Below are positions 44,173-52,090 of a stretch of 64,000 nt of DNA, one piece after another. Positions within the stretch are counted from its first letter, which is position 1; each line of letters starts with the position of its first letter. The DNA is from Pollutiaquabacter aromativorans (GTDB lineage: Bacteria; Bacteroidota; Bacteroidia; AKYH767-A; 2013-40CM-41-45). The stretch lies in NCBI GenBank assembly GCA_049177215.1, contig CP185379.1, positions 3,100,001-3,164,000 of the forward strand, read 5' to 3'. The notes under the pieces are model-generated. The model was not told the DNA's origin. It ran no database searches and saw only the letters and a list, made by a program, of their open reading frames with translations. The translations under genes were made by a program, and so were the position numbers.

Positions 44173-45219
44173 TTATGCCTCGTTCTCAAAATATATTTTG
44201 TAAAATTTTCTTCCGTCTTTCTCTACTCCTTGCTCGATCCAATCTCGGTTTCCGTGAATATAGATGTAAAAGTTCTTGTCAAGTTTCAATACACTTTTAA
44301 ATACTCTTGCTTGCTTTTTCACTGCAAGTGGTGAAATCTCAAAATTGTCGTTTGTCTCCATGTCGTGATTCTCTCTGTATGATTCATCAAAGTTTTGGAA
44401 TGATTTTATTATTCCAGTGTCTTGAAATACTTTCTTCTCAAAATCTTTTTTGTCAAATGTGTCGTGTGTTTTGAAATACTCTACCGAACGGTTAAGCAAA
44501 TCAATTTGGTCTGCTCTTGTAACTTCAAATTCTTCTGTCAATTGCTTTGTTACAAAATTCTTCGCAATGGTCATGACCTCCTTAGTGTGGTGGTAATCAT
44601 CTCTACAGGGTTTGATTTGCAGAAATGAATCACGCCAATACTGTGCTTCAACCGATCTGTTTGATTTGTCAATGATGCAAACTTTAAAACCTGAATCTCT
44701 ATCGGTGTTGAATATCAAACACCCCTTATCAAGTTTCTCAATGTTTATTCCATCATCACATTGAATTGTAAAATCTTCTTTGCTGCTGTCAACCTTTAAA
44801 AATGCTTGTCGGTTTTCTGATTTGAAAATTCCGATTGCATCTGTCAATTCATCTTCAATGCAGATGTCAGAAAAGTATGTAACGAAAAGGTCTCCCGATT
44901 TTATTTGCGGATGAATTGAAAGTTCGTAAAGATGTTTTGCAATGTTTATCGAATACTTATGAAATATTTTATTGTTATGAAATATTTGCGAAGCAAAATT
45001 GAAAATGGGATTCAGCGTAAAATCATCATTGGTAAAACTAAATGAATAATATTCGGGGTCCTCAAACGGGTTCAGAAAATACTTGAACAAAAGTTCTTTT
45101 ACTCGCAAATCAGAAGTGTCAAGTAATGATTTTGAAAGAAGAAGTTCCTCACCGTTTGTTTTGTTTCCGACTGTGTGAACGGAAACTTTCTCAATGTCTG
45201 TGTTAGTATAGTCAATCAT
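44173..45219 (-). CDS. Nucleoid-associated protein, NA37/NdpA family (third gene of alarmone cassette)
   Basis: The 348-residue protein begins MIDYTNTDIEKVSVHTVGNK. It contains LLFKYFLNPF, INIAKHLYELSIHPQIKSGD, LDKGCLIFNTDRDSGFKVCI, AQYWRDSFLQIKP and ends with VFKSVLKLDKNFYIYIHGNR. This matches the Bacteroidota form of the 37-kDa nucleoid-associated (YejK/NdpA) family from end to end. The biochemical role of the family is poorly known; E. coli YejK binds topoisomerase IV and nucleoid DNA. It starts 2 nt after the stop of the RelA/SpoT gene and is strongly AT-rich. It is the last gene of a three-gene operon. Confidence 0.85.
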   Translation of the reverse strand: MIDYTNTDIEKVSVHTVGNKTNGEELLLSKSLLDTSDLRVKELLFKYFLNPFEDPEYYSFSFTNDDFTLNPIFNFASQIFHNNKIFHKYSINIAKHLYELSIHPQIKSGDLFVTYFSDICIEDELTDAIGIFKSENRQAFLKVDSSKEDFTIQCDDGINIEKLDKGCLIFNTDRDSGFKVCIIDKSNRSVEAQYWRDSFLQIKPCRDDYHHTKEVMTIAKNFVTKQLTEEFEVTRADQIDLLNRSVEYFKTHDTFDKKDFEKKVFQDTGIIKSFQNFDESYRENHDMETNDNFEISPLAVKKQARVFKSVLKLDKNFYIYIHGNRDWIEQGVEKDGRKFYKIYFENEA

Positions 45220-45221
45220 AT

Positions 45222-46208
45222 TTAGTCAATTGTTTTGCCCCATAAAGTTGTGATTTGTTCTAATTCATCGCTGTCAAAATCGTCAACCCAATTATCAGTA
45301 ATTGAGTAAGAGAATCTTTCCAAGCAAAACCAAATCAGAAATATTTCGGGTTGTGTAAGTAGTGGAATTTCATAATAGCGTTCACTGTTTTCGGAAAAAA
45401 TTCTTTGAACTTTTTCTTCATTGTTTTTGATAAAGGTTTCAATATCTCTCAACGCCGTTTGCTTTTCATCTTCGCTTAAATATCCAAGCAATATTCTTAG
45501 AGTGTAAAGAGAAGTTTCCCTGTCGTAGTCAACCTGTGCATACTTGTATATTTTGCTTTCAAGTTTTTTCAGCATTGCATAAACACTATTGTCGGTGTGT
45601 TCAAACAGCGCGTTGTTTACTGCGGAAAATTCATCATCTGCTATTTCATAAAGCGAAAGCAATCTGTAAACCTTTCGCATGAGTGAAGAAGGCATGTCAG
45701 CTTCTTGCTTGTATGAGAGTGAGTGTGCTGTGTTTGCCCAGGCATGTTGGTTAAGTGTCCGCACCTGAATTTCAAACACAAGGTCTTTAAGTTGATTGGA
45801 TTTTCTGAACTGTTTTACACTTGGTTTTATGGAAGCATCATAGTGATTTGATATGTAGTCCAAAGTTTTTATGTCAAGATTCTCTTTCTTTCTTTCAACT
45901 TTTTTGATGTCAAAATATTTGTGTAGATAAATGTCAATTGTATTCATTTCCTCTTGGAATGCACAAATAATTCTCACGCCTAACTTGTCGTTCAAATCAG
46001 AATAGGAATAATTCTCTCTGTCTTTCTCCCGTCTTTTCTTTTTTATTTTCTTGACAATGGATAAAAGTTCTTTAGGTCTGAACGATATTTCGGGAAGTAT
46101 TTCACATTCGGTAATAGTGGATTTCAGAAATGCAGAAACCAACCCACCTAACTCTTTATATTTGGGTTCGTCAACTTTCCACGCATCTGCAATTTGCTTG
46201 ATGTCCAT
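45222..46208 (-). CDS. Stand-alone RelA/SpoT nucleotidyltransferase domain protein
   Basis: This 328-residue protein has the (p)ppGpp synthetase fold only. FRPKELLSIVKKIKKKRREK (43-62) supplies the basic ATP-binding residues. DLNDKLGVRIICAF has Asp74 at the metal-binding position. YISNH (118-122) matches the YxSxH substrate loop. FEIQVRTLNQHAWANTAHSL (145-164) contains the catalytic Glu146. There is no HD hydrolase, TGS or ACT domain. The C-terminal 150 residues are helical and unassigned. Known single-domain relatives make ppGpp or act as toxins that make ppApp or pyrophosphorylate tRNA (toxSAS, CapRel). Two NA37-type genes flank it with 2-nt gaps on each side. All catalytic positions seem kept, so it is probably active; which nucleotide or tRNA it modifies cannot be told. 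Confidence 0.88.
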   Translation of the reverse strand: MDIKQIADAWKVDEPKYKELGGLVSAFLKSTITECEILPEISFRPKELLSIVKKIKKKRREKDRENYSYSDLNDKLGVRIICAFQEEMNTIDIYLHKYFDIKKVERKKENLDIKTLDYISNHYDASIKPSVKQFRKSNQLKDLVFEIQVRTLNQHAWANTAHSLSYKQEADMPSSLMRKVYRLLSLYEIADDEFSAVNNALFEHTDNSVYAMLKKLESKIYKYAQVDYDRETSLYTLRILLGYLSEDEKQTALRDIETFIKNNEEKVQRIFSENSERYYEIPLLTQPEIFLIWFCLERFSYSITDNWVDDFDSDELEQITTLWGKTID

Positions 46209-46210
46209 AC

Positions 46211-47254
46211 TTATTCCATGCTACGAATTTTTGAAACAATTTCAGCCCGTGTCTGTCCATCTTTTAATTTCTCAAGTTTAACCTTGCCTTTTAGCGTTCC
46301 TTTTTTGCCTACGATTGAAACATCGTTAGAAAAATTTATTGTAAACTTTTTTACATGCCTTTCAATCTGAGTAATGTCCTTCGGGAATGAATTGAATTTG
46401 ATCTTTTTTGTTTGCAGATAATTTTTGTAATCGTTTCTATGCTGAGTTGTTCTCAAATAATCATCTGCAAATTCTTTCGGGTTTAGTGTCAAAGAATTTT
46501 TCTGCACATACGAATTCAAATCCTGAATATATTTTGCTCTATCAATTTCGTCTTGAATGGTTTTGATGTAGGCTCTTGTGTGATTGTAGAAATGTTGTGT
46601 TGTAATTCTTGGGTCTTCAAATGCTCGGCATCCCAAAAATTTTTCCATGAACCAAGTTGTCACCTCCTTCTTCTCCTTGATATTAATTTGGTAATCCATA
46701 ATTACACCATCATACTTTGCTTTGAAATCTTCTCTCTGAATGAATAGGGCTACTTTGAAAATTTTTGTTTTCTGCGTCAGCATTAGGTCTTTCACCTCCT
46801 CAATATTGAATGAGTGTGTTTTGTCGTCAAGCTTCAATTGTGCACCAGTATCTTTTTCAAGTTTTAGAATGATACAAGTATTGAAAGAATTTACCTTGCC
46901 GAAAATCACAACCAGAATACCTGCTGCATTATATCCGACTTGTATATCAAAAAGATGTTTGGTTATTGCCTTTGATTGCAACGGAAAGTTTGAGCCGCCC
47001 GATTGTAATAGTTCTTTGTTAATCCAAGAAATTGGAGAAGTATTTTCTTCGTCAAAACAAATCTTGAATGACTTATCGCTGCCAAGCGCTTGCATTACCT
47101 TCTCCTTGAAAAAGTTCCGTAACCCTTGAGTCAGTTTACTTTCTTGCTCACTGTAATTGGGTTCAATTCCTGTTTCTCCCTTTCTGTGCTTGGGAATATC
47201 GTGAACGATTATCTTTTCAATTTGAATAGTGGTTGTATCAATTCTTGTAGCCAT
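46211..47254 (-). CDS. Diverged nucleoid-associated (NA37/NdpA-like) protein, first gene of cassette
   Basis: The 347-residue product begins with TTTIQIEKIIVHDIPKHRKG, the same start pattern as the third gene (IEKVSVHTVGNK). It then has SKLTQGLRNFFKEKVMQAL, ITKHLFDIQVGYNAAGILVV, KIFKVALFIQREDFKAKYDG, VTTWFMEKFLGC and near the end KKFTINFSNDVSIVGKKG. This parallels the NA37 layout, including the FxMxFLG helix and the late INF strand, but similarity is weak and an unrelated fold is possible. It is the promoter-proximal gene, 2 nt before the RelA/SpoT gene, and AT-rich like it. The two NA37-type genes of this operon are not recent duplicates. Confidence 0.6.
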   Translation of the reverse strand: MATRIDTTTIQIEKIIVHDIPKHRKGETGIEPNYSEQESKLTQGLRNFFKEKVMQALGSDKSFKICFDEENTSPISWINKELLQSGGSNFPLQSKAITKHLFDIQVGYNAAGILVVIFGKVNSFNTCIILKLEKDTGAQLKLDDKTHSFNIEEVKDLMLTQKTKIFKVALFIQREDFKAKYDGVIMDYQINIKEKKEVTTWFMEKFLGCRAFEDPRITTQHFYNHTRAYIKTIQDEIDRAKYIQDLNSYVQKNSLTLNPKEFADDYLRTTQHRNDYKNYLQTKKIKFNSFPKDITQIERHVKKFTINFSNDVSIVGKKGTLKGKVKLEKLKDGQTRAEIVSKIRSME

Positions 47255-47637
47255 ATCTATGTTGATATAATGGATGTATGATCATGAAAAGCATTTTTGA
47301 TGGTGTGAGATTGCGCTCTTTTGCTACAACAACACATGTCAATGCAAGGGAAAAAGCAAAAGAGTGTAATGTGCGTTGGCAATAGAATTTGAAAATATTT
47401 TGTGGGGTGTTAAGTAAAATTAAATCACGAAGCGTTCGCTTGGTGCAGTAGTAAGAGGGGGTGATAAGAAGCTTTACCGTTTGATTAACCACCAAAGCGC
47501 CTTTTCTTAAAATTTAGCTACGCTTTTAGTTATCGGATGCCTTGTTGTGCGTCCGAAGCGATATAGTTTCAAGTCTGCGTGTTTGTTTGTTCGATGCGAT
47601 TAAGATATCTTGCTGTGCCTGTTTAATGATTTGTATA
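47255..47637. other. AT-rich intergenic region
   Basis: About 380 nt, AT-rich. A weak 85-aa frame at 47238-47495 overlaps the cassette start and has no recognisable content. GTTATCGGATGCC followed by TTGTTGTGCGTCC at about 47530-47556 has a loose counterpart on the other strand at about 48637-48668; this may mark the ends of a transferred segment. The cassette promoter must lie here, but no exact TAnnTTTG is seen. Confidence 0.35.
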
Positions 47638-48543
47638 TCAATAGCGACTTACCTCTTGTTTAAGCAGGTCTAAAATATCTTGTGCTTCTGGTCTTGAAGG
47701 AAACTTATGCATATATGTGTTTAAGTCACCGATTGCTCCGTCAAATGTTTGTTTCGCCAGCATTGATTTTTTAGTAACTGAAATTGCTTTTGTGTATTCA
47801 GTCATTGCTTCAGTATTCTGTCCTTTTATCAAGTAGGATAATGCAATATTGAAGTGAACGAAGCCAAGTGAATTGTCCATTGCTAATGCTTGTTTGCTTA
47901 GGTCAAGGCACCTGTCATAATCTCCTCTTTCAAATGCTTTCCATCCTAAACTTGCTAGAGTAAGTGCTTGAGATTGTTCTTCGGTTTGTTGTTGAGCTTC
48001 TTCAACAATGGCAACAATTTCTATGAAAACATTTATTCCGTCAAGAGATGATGGGTTGCGAAGTCCAATGTAAAATGAGTTGCCATAACTTGCGTCAACT
48101 GATTGAACAGCTTGATTAGATGTTTTAACGCTGATGTCACCGTAATACCACCAAGCGTTATCGTCTTTGTTTACAAAAGCATCGCGGCAGTTTGTTGAAA
48201 GGACAAAAACGTCGGCAGCAGCCGAACCCGTGGGCACACTAATTTGTGAGGACGCTATTGCGCTCGCGCCGCTTGTTGAAACAGCAGCGGCTACTTGCAT
48301 CCCTAAGTTTAAAACTTTCGTTCCACTTTCACCAGGACTTGTTGAGAAACTGTAATACCATCTTTTGGTATTCGCTGGTAAATCAATTTTAATGACTACT
48401 CGGGATTGTCCGCCAAAGGTTGAGTTAAATCCTCCATTTAAATAGTGGTTACGCTGTTCAATGAGCGTTACTGTCTTATAGGTTTGAGCAGATGAAGTCA
48501 AAGCAATTAGGACAGCGATGCAAAAAGTAAATGTTGATTTCAT
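47638..48543 (-). CDS. Secreted hypothetical protein with C-terminal TPR
   Basis: The 301-residue product has a Sec signal peptide (STFTFCIAVLIALTSSAQ). A beta-rich domain of about 150 residues follows, with RVVIKIDLPANTKRWYYSFS and SVDASYGNSFYIGLRNPSSL. Then come two or three TPR units (SLGWKAFERGDYDRCLDLSK and VHFNIALSYLIKGQNTEAM). It is AT-rich like the neighbouring cassette and may have been acquired with it. It is separated from the cassette by 380 nt, and a Sec-exported protein is an odd partner for cytoplasmic defence genes, so I treat it as independent. Confidence 0.75.
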   Translation of the reverse strand: MKSTFTFCIAVLIALTSSAQTYKTVTLIEQRNHYLNGGFNSTFGGQSRVVIKIDLPANTKRWYYSFSTSPGESGTKVLNLGMQVAAAVSTSGASAIASSQISVPTGSAAADVFVLSTNCRDAFVNKDDNAWWYYGDISVKTSNQAVQSVDASYGNSFYIGLRNPSSLDGINVFIEIVAIVEEAQQQTEEQSQALTLASLGWKAFERGDYDRCLDLSKQALAMDNSLGFVHFNIALSYLIKGQNTEAMTEYTKAISVTKKSMLAKQTFDGAIGDLNTYMHKFPSRPEAQDILDLLKQEVSRY

Positions 48544-48831
48544 TTGTTTAAGTTTTAGTTGCCAAGAATTTACTTGTCGTTACTCTTGTTTACTATTTTG
48601 CGTTAATGTTAGCGCTGCCGATTGTTCAAAGCGGTTAAGGTTGCCGATAACATTAAAATATGCGCAACGACGCTCCTGCTACCAGCCCTAAAATAGAATT
48701 TTTCGACTCAAATCAACTGTTAAAGTATATCTCGCAATGCGCCAAGATTTTAACATCTGGGGTTAGAATCATTATAAAATTGAAATAATGACAGTGGAAC
48801 CGTTTGGGTAATACTCACACAAATAATATAC
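48544..48831. other. Intergenic region at the end of the AT-rich island
   Basis: About 290 nt with no gene, changing from AT-rich to GC-rich sequence at the M28 gene. Apart from the short GCCGATAAC...GCGCAACGAC stretch noted for the preceding gap, nothing is recognised. Confidence 0.35.
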
Positions 48832-50301
48832 CTACTCCCCCATCCCCCACCCAACCCCCCAAACCTGCCGCACCCGCACCCCCATCAACTCCAGATCGAT
48901 CTTATCGATCGTATCGGTGGGTTTGTGGTAGTCGGCGTGGTTGCCGGAGAAGTAGAAGGTGGCGGGGATGCCTTTTTTGACGAAGTTGTAGTGGTCGGAG
49001 CGGGCGTAGTAGCGGTTCTTGTCGGCGCGGTCGTTGAAGCGGTAGTCGAGCTGGAGGTGGGTGTATTGCTCGCTGACGGCGCGGTTGAGCTTGTGTAGCC
49101 GGGTGTTGAGCTTCTCGTCCCCGATCACGTACACGTAGCGGCGCTGCCCGGTGCTGTCGTGCCAGGCGTCGCTGCGGCCGATCATGTCGATGTTGAGGTC
49201 GGCCAGGGTCTTCTTCAGCGGGATCAGCGGGTTTTCCACGTAGAATTTCGAGCCGAGCAACCCTTTCTCCTCCCCGCTCACGGGCAGGAAGAGGATGCCG
49301 TACTTCAGGCGGTGGCCCTCGTTCGCGGCCAGGGAAAATACCCGCGCCAGCTCGAGCAGGGCCGCGGTGCCGGTGCCGTTGTCGTCGGCTCCGTTGTAGA
49401 TCGCCGAGTCGCGCACGCCCAGGTGGTCGTAGTGCGCGCTGATCACGATGCAGCGCCCCTTGCGGTCGGTGCCGGGCAAGAGGTACGCCACGTTCTGCCC
49501 GAGCAGGACCCGGGTGTCGTGGCGCCAGTGCAGCCGAGCGTCGGGTAACAGATCGCGCCGCTCCTGGCCGCGATGCTCCGGGTGCTCCACGCGCAGTTCG
49601 CGAAACACATGTTCGAAGCCGCGGGGAAAGAGGGCGGTGGCGGCTTCCACCGAGATCCAGGCGATGCGCGTGGCGGGAAAATCCTGCACGAGCTTCCGGC
49701 TCGCCTCAGCGGCGTGCACCAATCGCTCCCGGGCCTGCGCAAAGGGATGCACGATGAGCAGCAACAGGGCCGGTCGCTTCCCCAACAGGCTGCGCAGTCG
49801 TTGATCGAACAGCGTGCTGTCCGCTTTGCGCCCGTGCGCGGTGGCTTCGAGCAGGATGTTGGCGCCGCTGAGGTCGTTGCCGTACGCGTCTTCGCCCAAC
49901 CCGTTTAGGTACACCAGCCGGTTCAGCTCGAGCGTGGTGTCCGACGCACCGGCGTAGTAATAGTAGTCGCGGTAGTAACAAAAGCTCGCGCCGTTGGCTT
50001 CGAGGTTGCGGCCCTGCGTGGCGCGGGGCGAGAGCGCGTGGTCCTGGAATCCGTTCTCGCGGCCCAGGGGCACGAGTCCCCAGCGCCGGAAGTTGTCGGC
50101 GATGTAACGCGCGGCGCGGCGCTGTCCTGCCGTCCCGGTCTCGCGCCCTTCTAGCGAATCGGCCGTGAGCACCTGCAGGTGTCGGTACATCGAATCCGTC
50201 GAGATCCGGTTGCCGTACTCGATGGCCACCGGAGACAATACCTGCGCTTGCGCGCCGGTCGACCAGCAGGCCGCCAGCACGAGCGCGCACAGGCGGCGCA
50301 T
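48832..50301 (-). CDS. M28 family zinc peptidase, secreted
   Basis: ATG 50301 gives 489 residues with a signal peptide (RRLCALVLAACWSTGAQAQ). The two-zinc M28 site is visible: the ligands His and Asp in VISAHYDHLGVRDSAIYNGA and NGADDNGTG, Glu-Glu in LPVSGEEKGLLGSKFY, Asp in NIDMIGRSD, and the final His in NHADYHKPTDTID. A PA-like insert sits between the N-terminus and the catalytic domain (about 85-270). It is a periplasmic or extracellular aminopeptidase. The longer frame to 50613 is read-through in a PhzF shadow frame. Its ATG overlaps the PhzF stop by one base (TGATG). Confidence 0.92.
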   Translation of the reverse strand: MRRLCALVLAACWSTGAQAQVLSPVAIEYGNRISTDSMYRHLQVLTADSLEGRETGTAGQRRAARYIADNFRRWGLVPLGRENGFQDHALSPRATQGRNLEANGASFCYYRDYYYYAGASDTTLELNRLVYLNGLGEDAYGNDLSGANILLEATAHGRKADSTLFDQRLRSLLGKRPALLLLIVHPFAQARERLVHAAEASRKLVQDFPATRIAWISVEAATALFPRGFEHVFRELRVEHPEHRGQERRDLLPDARLHWRHDTRVLLGQNVAYLLPGTDRKGRCIVISAHYDHLGVRDSAIYNGADDNGTGTAALLELARVFSLAANEGHRLKYGILFLPVSGEEKGLLGSKFYVENPLIPLKKTLADLNIDMIGRSDAWHDSTGQRRYVYVIGDEKLNTRLHKLNRAVSEQYTHLQLDYRFNDRADKNRYYARSDHYNFVKKGIPATFYFSGNHADYHKPTDTIDKIDLELMGVRVRQVWGVGWGMGE

Positions 50302-51095
50302 CAGGGCAGGTACACGGTGCCTTCGAGGTAAAAGACGGCTTGTCCTTTCATGAGCACGCGCTCGTCGTTCAGTTGTTCGCATACGAGATGGCCTCCGCGC
50401 CCGCTGAGTTGCCGGGCATTCAGTTGTCGCTTGTCGAGCCGCCGGCTCCAGAACGGGATGAGTTGTGAATGCGCCGAACCGGTGACGGGATCTTCGTCGA
50501 TGCCCAGTCCCGGCGCGAAGAAGCGGGAGACGAAATCGGTCTCGCCGCTGCCTTTGGCGGTGATGATGAGTTTGTCGCAGATCTTTTTCAACGCGCCGAA
50601 GTCGGGCGCGCATTCGCGCACGGCCGCTTCGTCTTCGAGTAGCAGCAGGAGGTCGCGGTACCGGTGAGTTTCCTTGATCTTTACTCCGCCCAGCGCTTCC
50701 GCGATACCCGCCGGCAGGTCGACGGGCTCCGGTCGCCAGCTCGGAAAATCCAGCGCGATCCAGTCGCCCGCACGCTGCACGCGCAGCGGACCGCTCTTCG
50801 AATGAAACACCAGCGTCTCGCTCGTATCGCCGAGCTTGTTGAACACCACCCAGGCCGAGGCCAGGGTCGCGTGTCCGCAGAGGTTGATCTCCGCCGCCGG
50901 GGTGAACCAGCGGATGTGGTATTCGCCCGCCGCTCCGGCCGGACGAATGTAAGCCGTCTCGCTCAGGTTGTTCTCCGCCGCGATGCTTTGCATCAGTGCT
51001 TCCGGCAGCTCTTCCCGCAGCGGCATCACCGCGGCCGGATTGCCGCCGAAGAGCCGGTCGGTGAAGGCGTCGACCTGGTAGAGTTTCAGTTCCAT
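50301..51095 (-). CDS. PhzF family isomerase/epimerase-like protein
   Basis: ATG 51095 gives 264 residues: MELKLYQVDAFTDRLFGGNP, ENNLSETAYIRPAG, IRWFTPAAEINLCGHATLAS, FAPGLGIDEDPVTGSAHSQL and LSGRGGHLVCE. These are the two homologous halves of the PhzF/diaminopimelate-epimerase fold, with the conserved Glu in SETAY. The substrate is unknown, since most PhzF relatives outside phenazine clusters are uncharacterised. It is coupled to the M28 gene by stop/start overlap and lies 28 nt downstream of rpiB. Confidence 0.9.
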   Translation of the reverse strand: MELKLYQVDAFTDRLFGGNPAAVMPLREELPEALMQSIAAENNLSETAYIRPAGAAGEYHIRWFTPAAEINLCGHATLASAWVVFNKLGDTSETLVFHSKSGPLRVQRAGDWIALDFPSWRPEPVDLPAGIAEALGGVKIKETHRYRDLLLLLEDEAAVRECAPDFGALKKICDKLIITAKGSGETDFVSRFFAPGLGIDEDPVTGSAHSQLIPFWSRRLDKRQLNARQLSGRGGHLVCEQLNDERVLMKGQAVFYLEGTVYLP

Positions 51096-51123
51096 GGTGT
51101 GCAGCGAAGGAGACAACACGCGC

Positions 51124-51570
51124 TCAGCAGTGTTGCAGCGGGATCTTGCCCACGCGTTGCGCGTGACGACCGCCTTCGAAGGCCGTGGCCAGGAAGGTGC
51201 GCACGAACTGCTGCGCTTCGTCGATCGTGATGAAGCGGGCGGGCAGACACAAGATGTTCGCGTCGTTGTGTTGTCGCGCGAGCGCGGCGACGTCGTTGCG
51301 CCAGGCGATGGCGGCGCGGATGCCCTGGTGTTTGTTCGCCGTGATGGCGACGCCGTTGGCGCTGCCGCAGATCAGGATGCCCTGCTTGCAGGCGCCCGAC
51401 TCCACCGCCTCGGCGACGGGATGCACGAAGTCGGGATAGTCGACCGAATCGAGCGAATGCGTGCCTTTGTCGTGTACGGTATAGCCTTCGTCCTGCAACG
51501 CGCGCTTGATCAGCTCTTTGTATTCGAATCCGGCATGGTCGCAACCGATGGCAAGCGGCGGAAGGTTCAT
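51124..51570 (-). CDS. rpiB: Ribose 5-phosphate isomerase B
   Basis: ATG 51570 gives 148 residues, the usual RpiB length. LAIGCDHAGFEYKELIKRAL, DYPDFVHPVAEAV, GILICGSANGVAITANKHQG (with the active-site Cys) and NDANILCLPARFIT are typical. It interconverts ribose 5-phosphate and ribulose 5-phosphate in the pentose phosphate pathway. The active-site loop CGSANG has Ala where many have Thr-Gly. A perfect TATCTTTG box lies 26 nt upstream. It borders the putative replication origin. Confidence 0.95.
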   Translation of the reverse strand: MNLPPLAIGCDHAGFEYKELIKRALQDEGYTVHDKGTHSLDSVDYPDFVHPVAEAVESGACKQGILICGSANGVAITANKHQGIRAAIAWRNDVAALARQHNDANILCLPARFITIDEAQQFVRTFLATAFEGGRHAQRVGKIPLQHC

Positions 51571-51596
51571 GGTATGCACACGTAAGGGGTTGAATT

Positions 51597-51604
51597 CAAA
51601 GATA
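51597..51604 (-). promoter_or_regulatory. -7 promoter box of rpiB (TATCTTTG)
   Basis: An exact TAnnTTTG match on the minus strand, 26 nt before the rpiB ATG. Confidence 0.5.
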
Positions 51605-51891
51605 CTGAAATTGATATCAACATCGGTCGGACGCGTGTGTGTTGCGGGGCTGGTTTTCAGTCGGTTCGAAAAGGGGGTTATCAACCGGTGAACGGTGAAC
51701 AAGGGTGGCGGGCTGTTTCAAACCCGTTGCAAGAAAAGCTTGCATTACCGGAGCCGGTATTGCTTAGGTGATGGGGGATCGTTTGTCAAGGGAAATGTGT
51801 GAGAACTTGCTGCGGACTTACGAACGCGAAACGGGGGCTTATCAACTTTCAACAGGGGGATACTTATCATCGGCGGGGGCTTCTACCGGAT

Positions 51892-51900
51892 TGTGGATAA
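51892..51900 (-). promoter_or_regulatory. DnaA box (perfect)
   Basis: TGTGGATAA, the exact complement of TTATCCACA, in the putative origin. Confidence 0.6.
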
Positions 51901-51966
51901 GGTGGGCAGTGAGCGGAGTATCAGCGATAAAGAGTACCGGTAGTTGTTCACATCCGCTCGCTCTTT

Positions 51967-51975
51967 TGTGGATAA
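51967..51975 (-). promoter_or_regulatory. DnaA box (perfect)
   Basis: A second TGTGGATAA, in the same orientation and 75 nt from the first. Confidence 0.6.
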
Positions 51976-52090
51976 CGGCCATGTCAAGTGAATGGGGTAA
52001 AAAGAATGAACCGTTTCAACAGGATAATAGTAACAGTAGATTCTTCTTTAAAAAAGAGAAAAGCTATTATATGTTATGTGGGGGTTGGTT

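Larger units (their letters stand above)
51605..52085. other. Putative chromosomal replication origin (oriC)
   Basis: This gene-free stretch has two perfect copies of the DnaA box TTATCCACA on the minus strand (TGTGGATAA at 51892-51900 and 51967-51975). It also has near-boxes TTATCAACC (51678-51686), TTATCAACT (51839-51847) and TTGTTCACA (51944-51952). An AT-rich tract at 52019-52080, rich in TTAAAAAA and ATTATATG, could be the unwinding element. All genes from 11.5 kb to here are leftward and nearly all from 52.6 kb on are rightward, matching leading-strand orientation away from an origin. A 110-aa frame inside (51768-52100) looks random and is rejected. dnaA is not in the window, which does not exclude an origin. 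Confidence 0.6.

Noticed and set aside
44173..46208. Classical bifunctional Rel/SpoT stress gene
   Set aside because: There is no HD hydrolase, TGS or ACT domain, and length and context differ from the housekeeping enzyme.
47238..47495. An 85-aa leftward gene before the RelA/NA37 cassette
   Set aside because: No recognisable features, overlaps the start of the cassette, and has low-complexity hydrophobic and basic mixture.
50302..50613. N-terminal extension of the M28 peptidase to 50613
   Set aside because: It is Arg/His-rich shadow of the PhzF gene; a proper signal peptide begins at ATG 50301.
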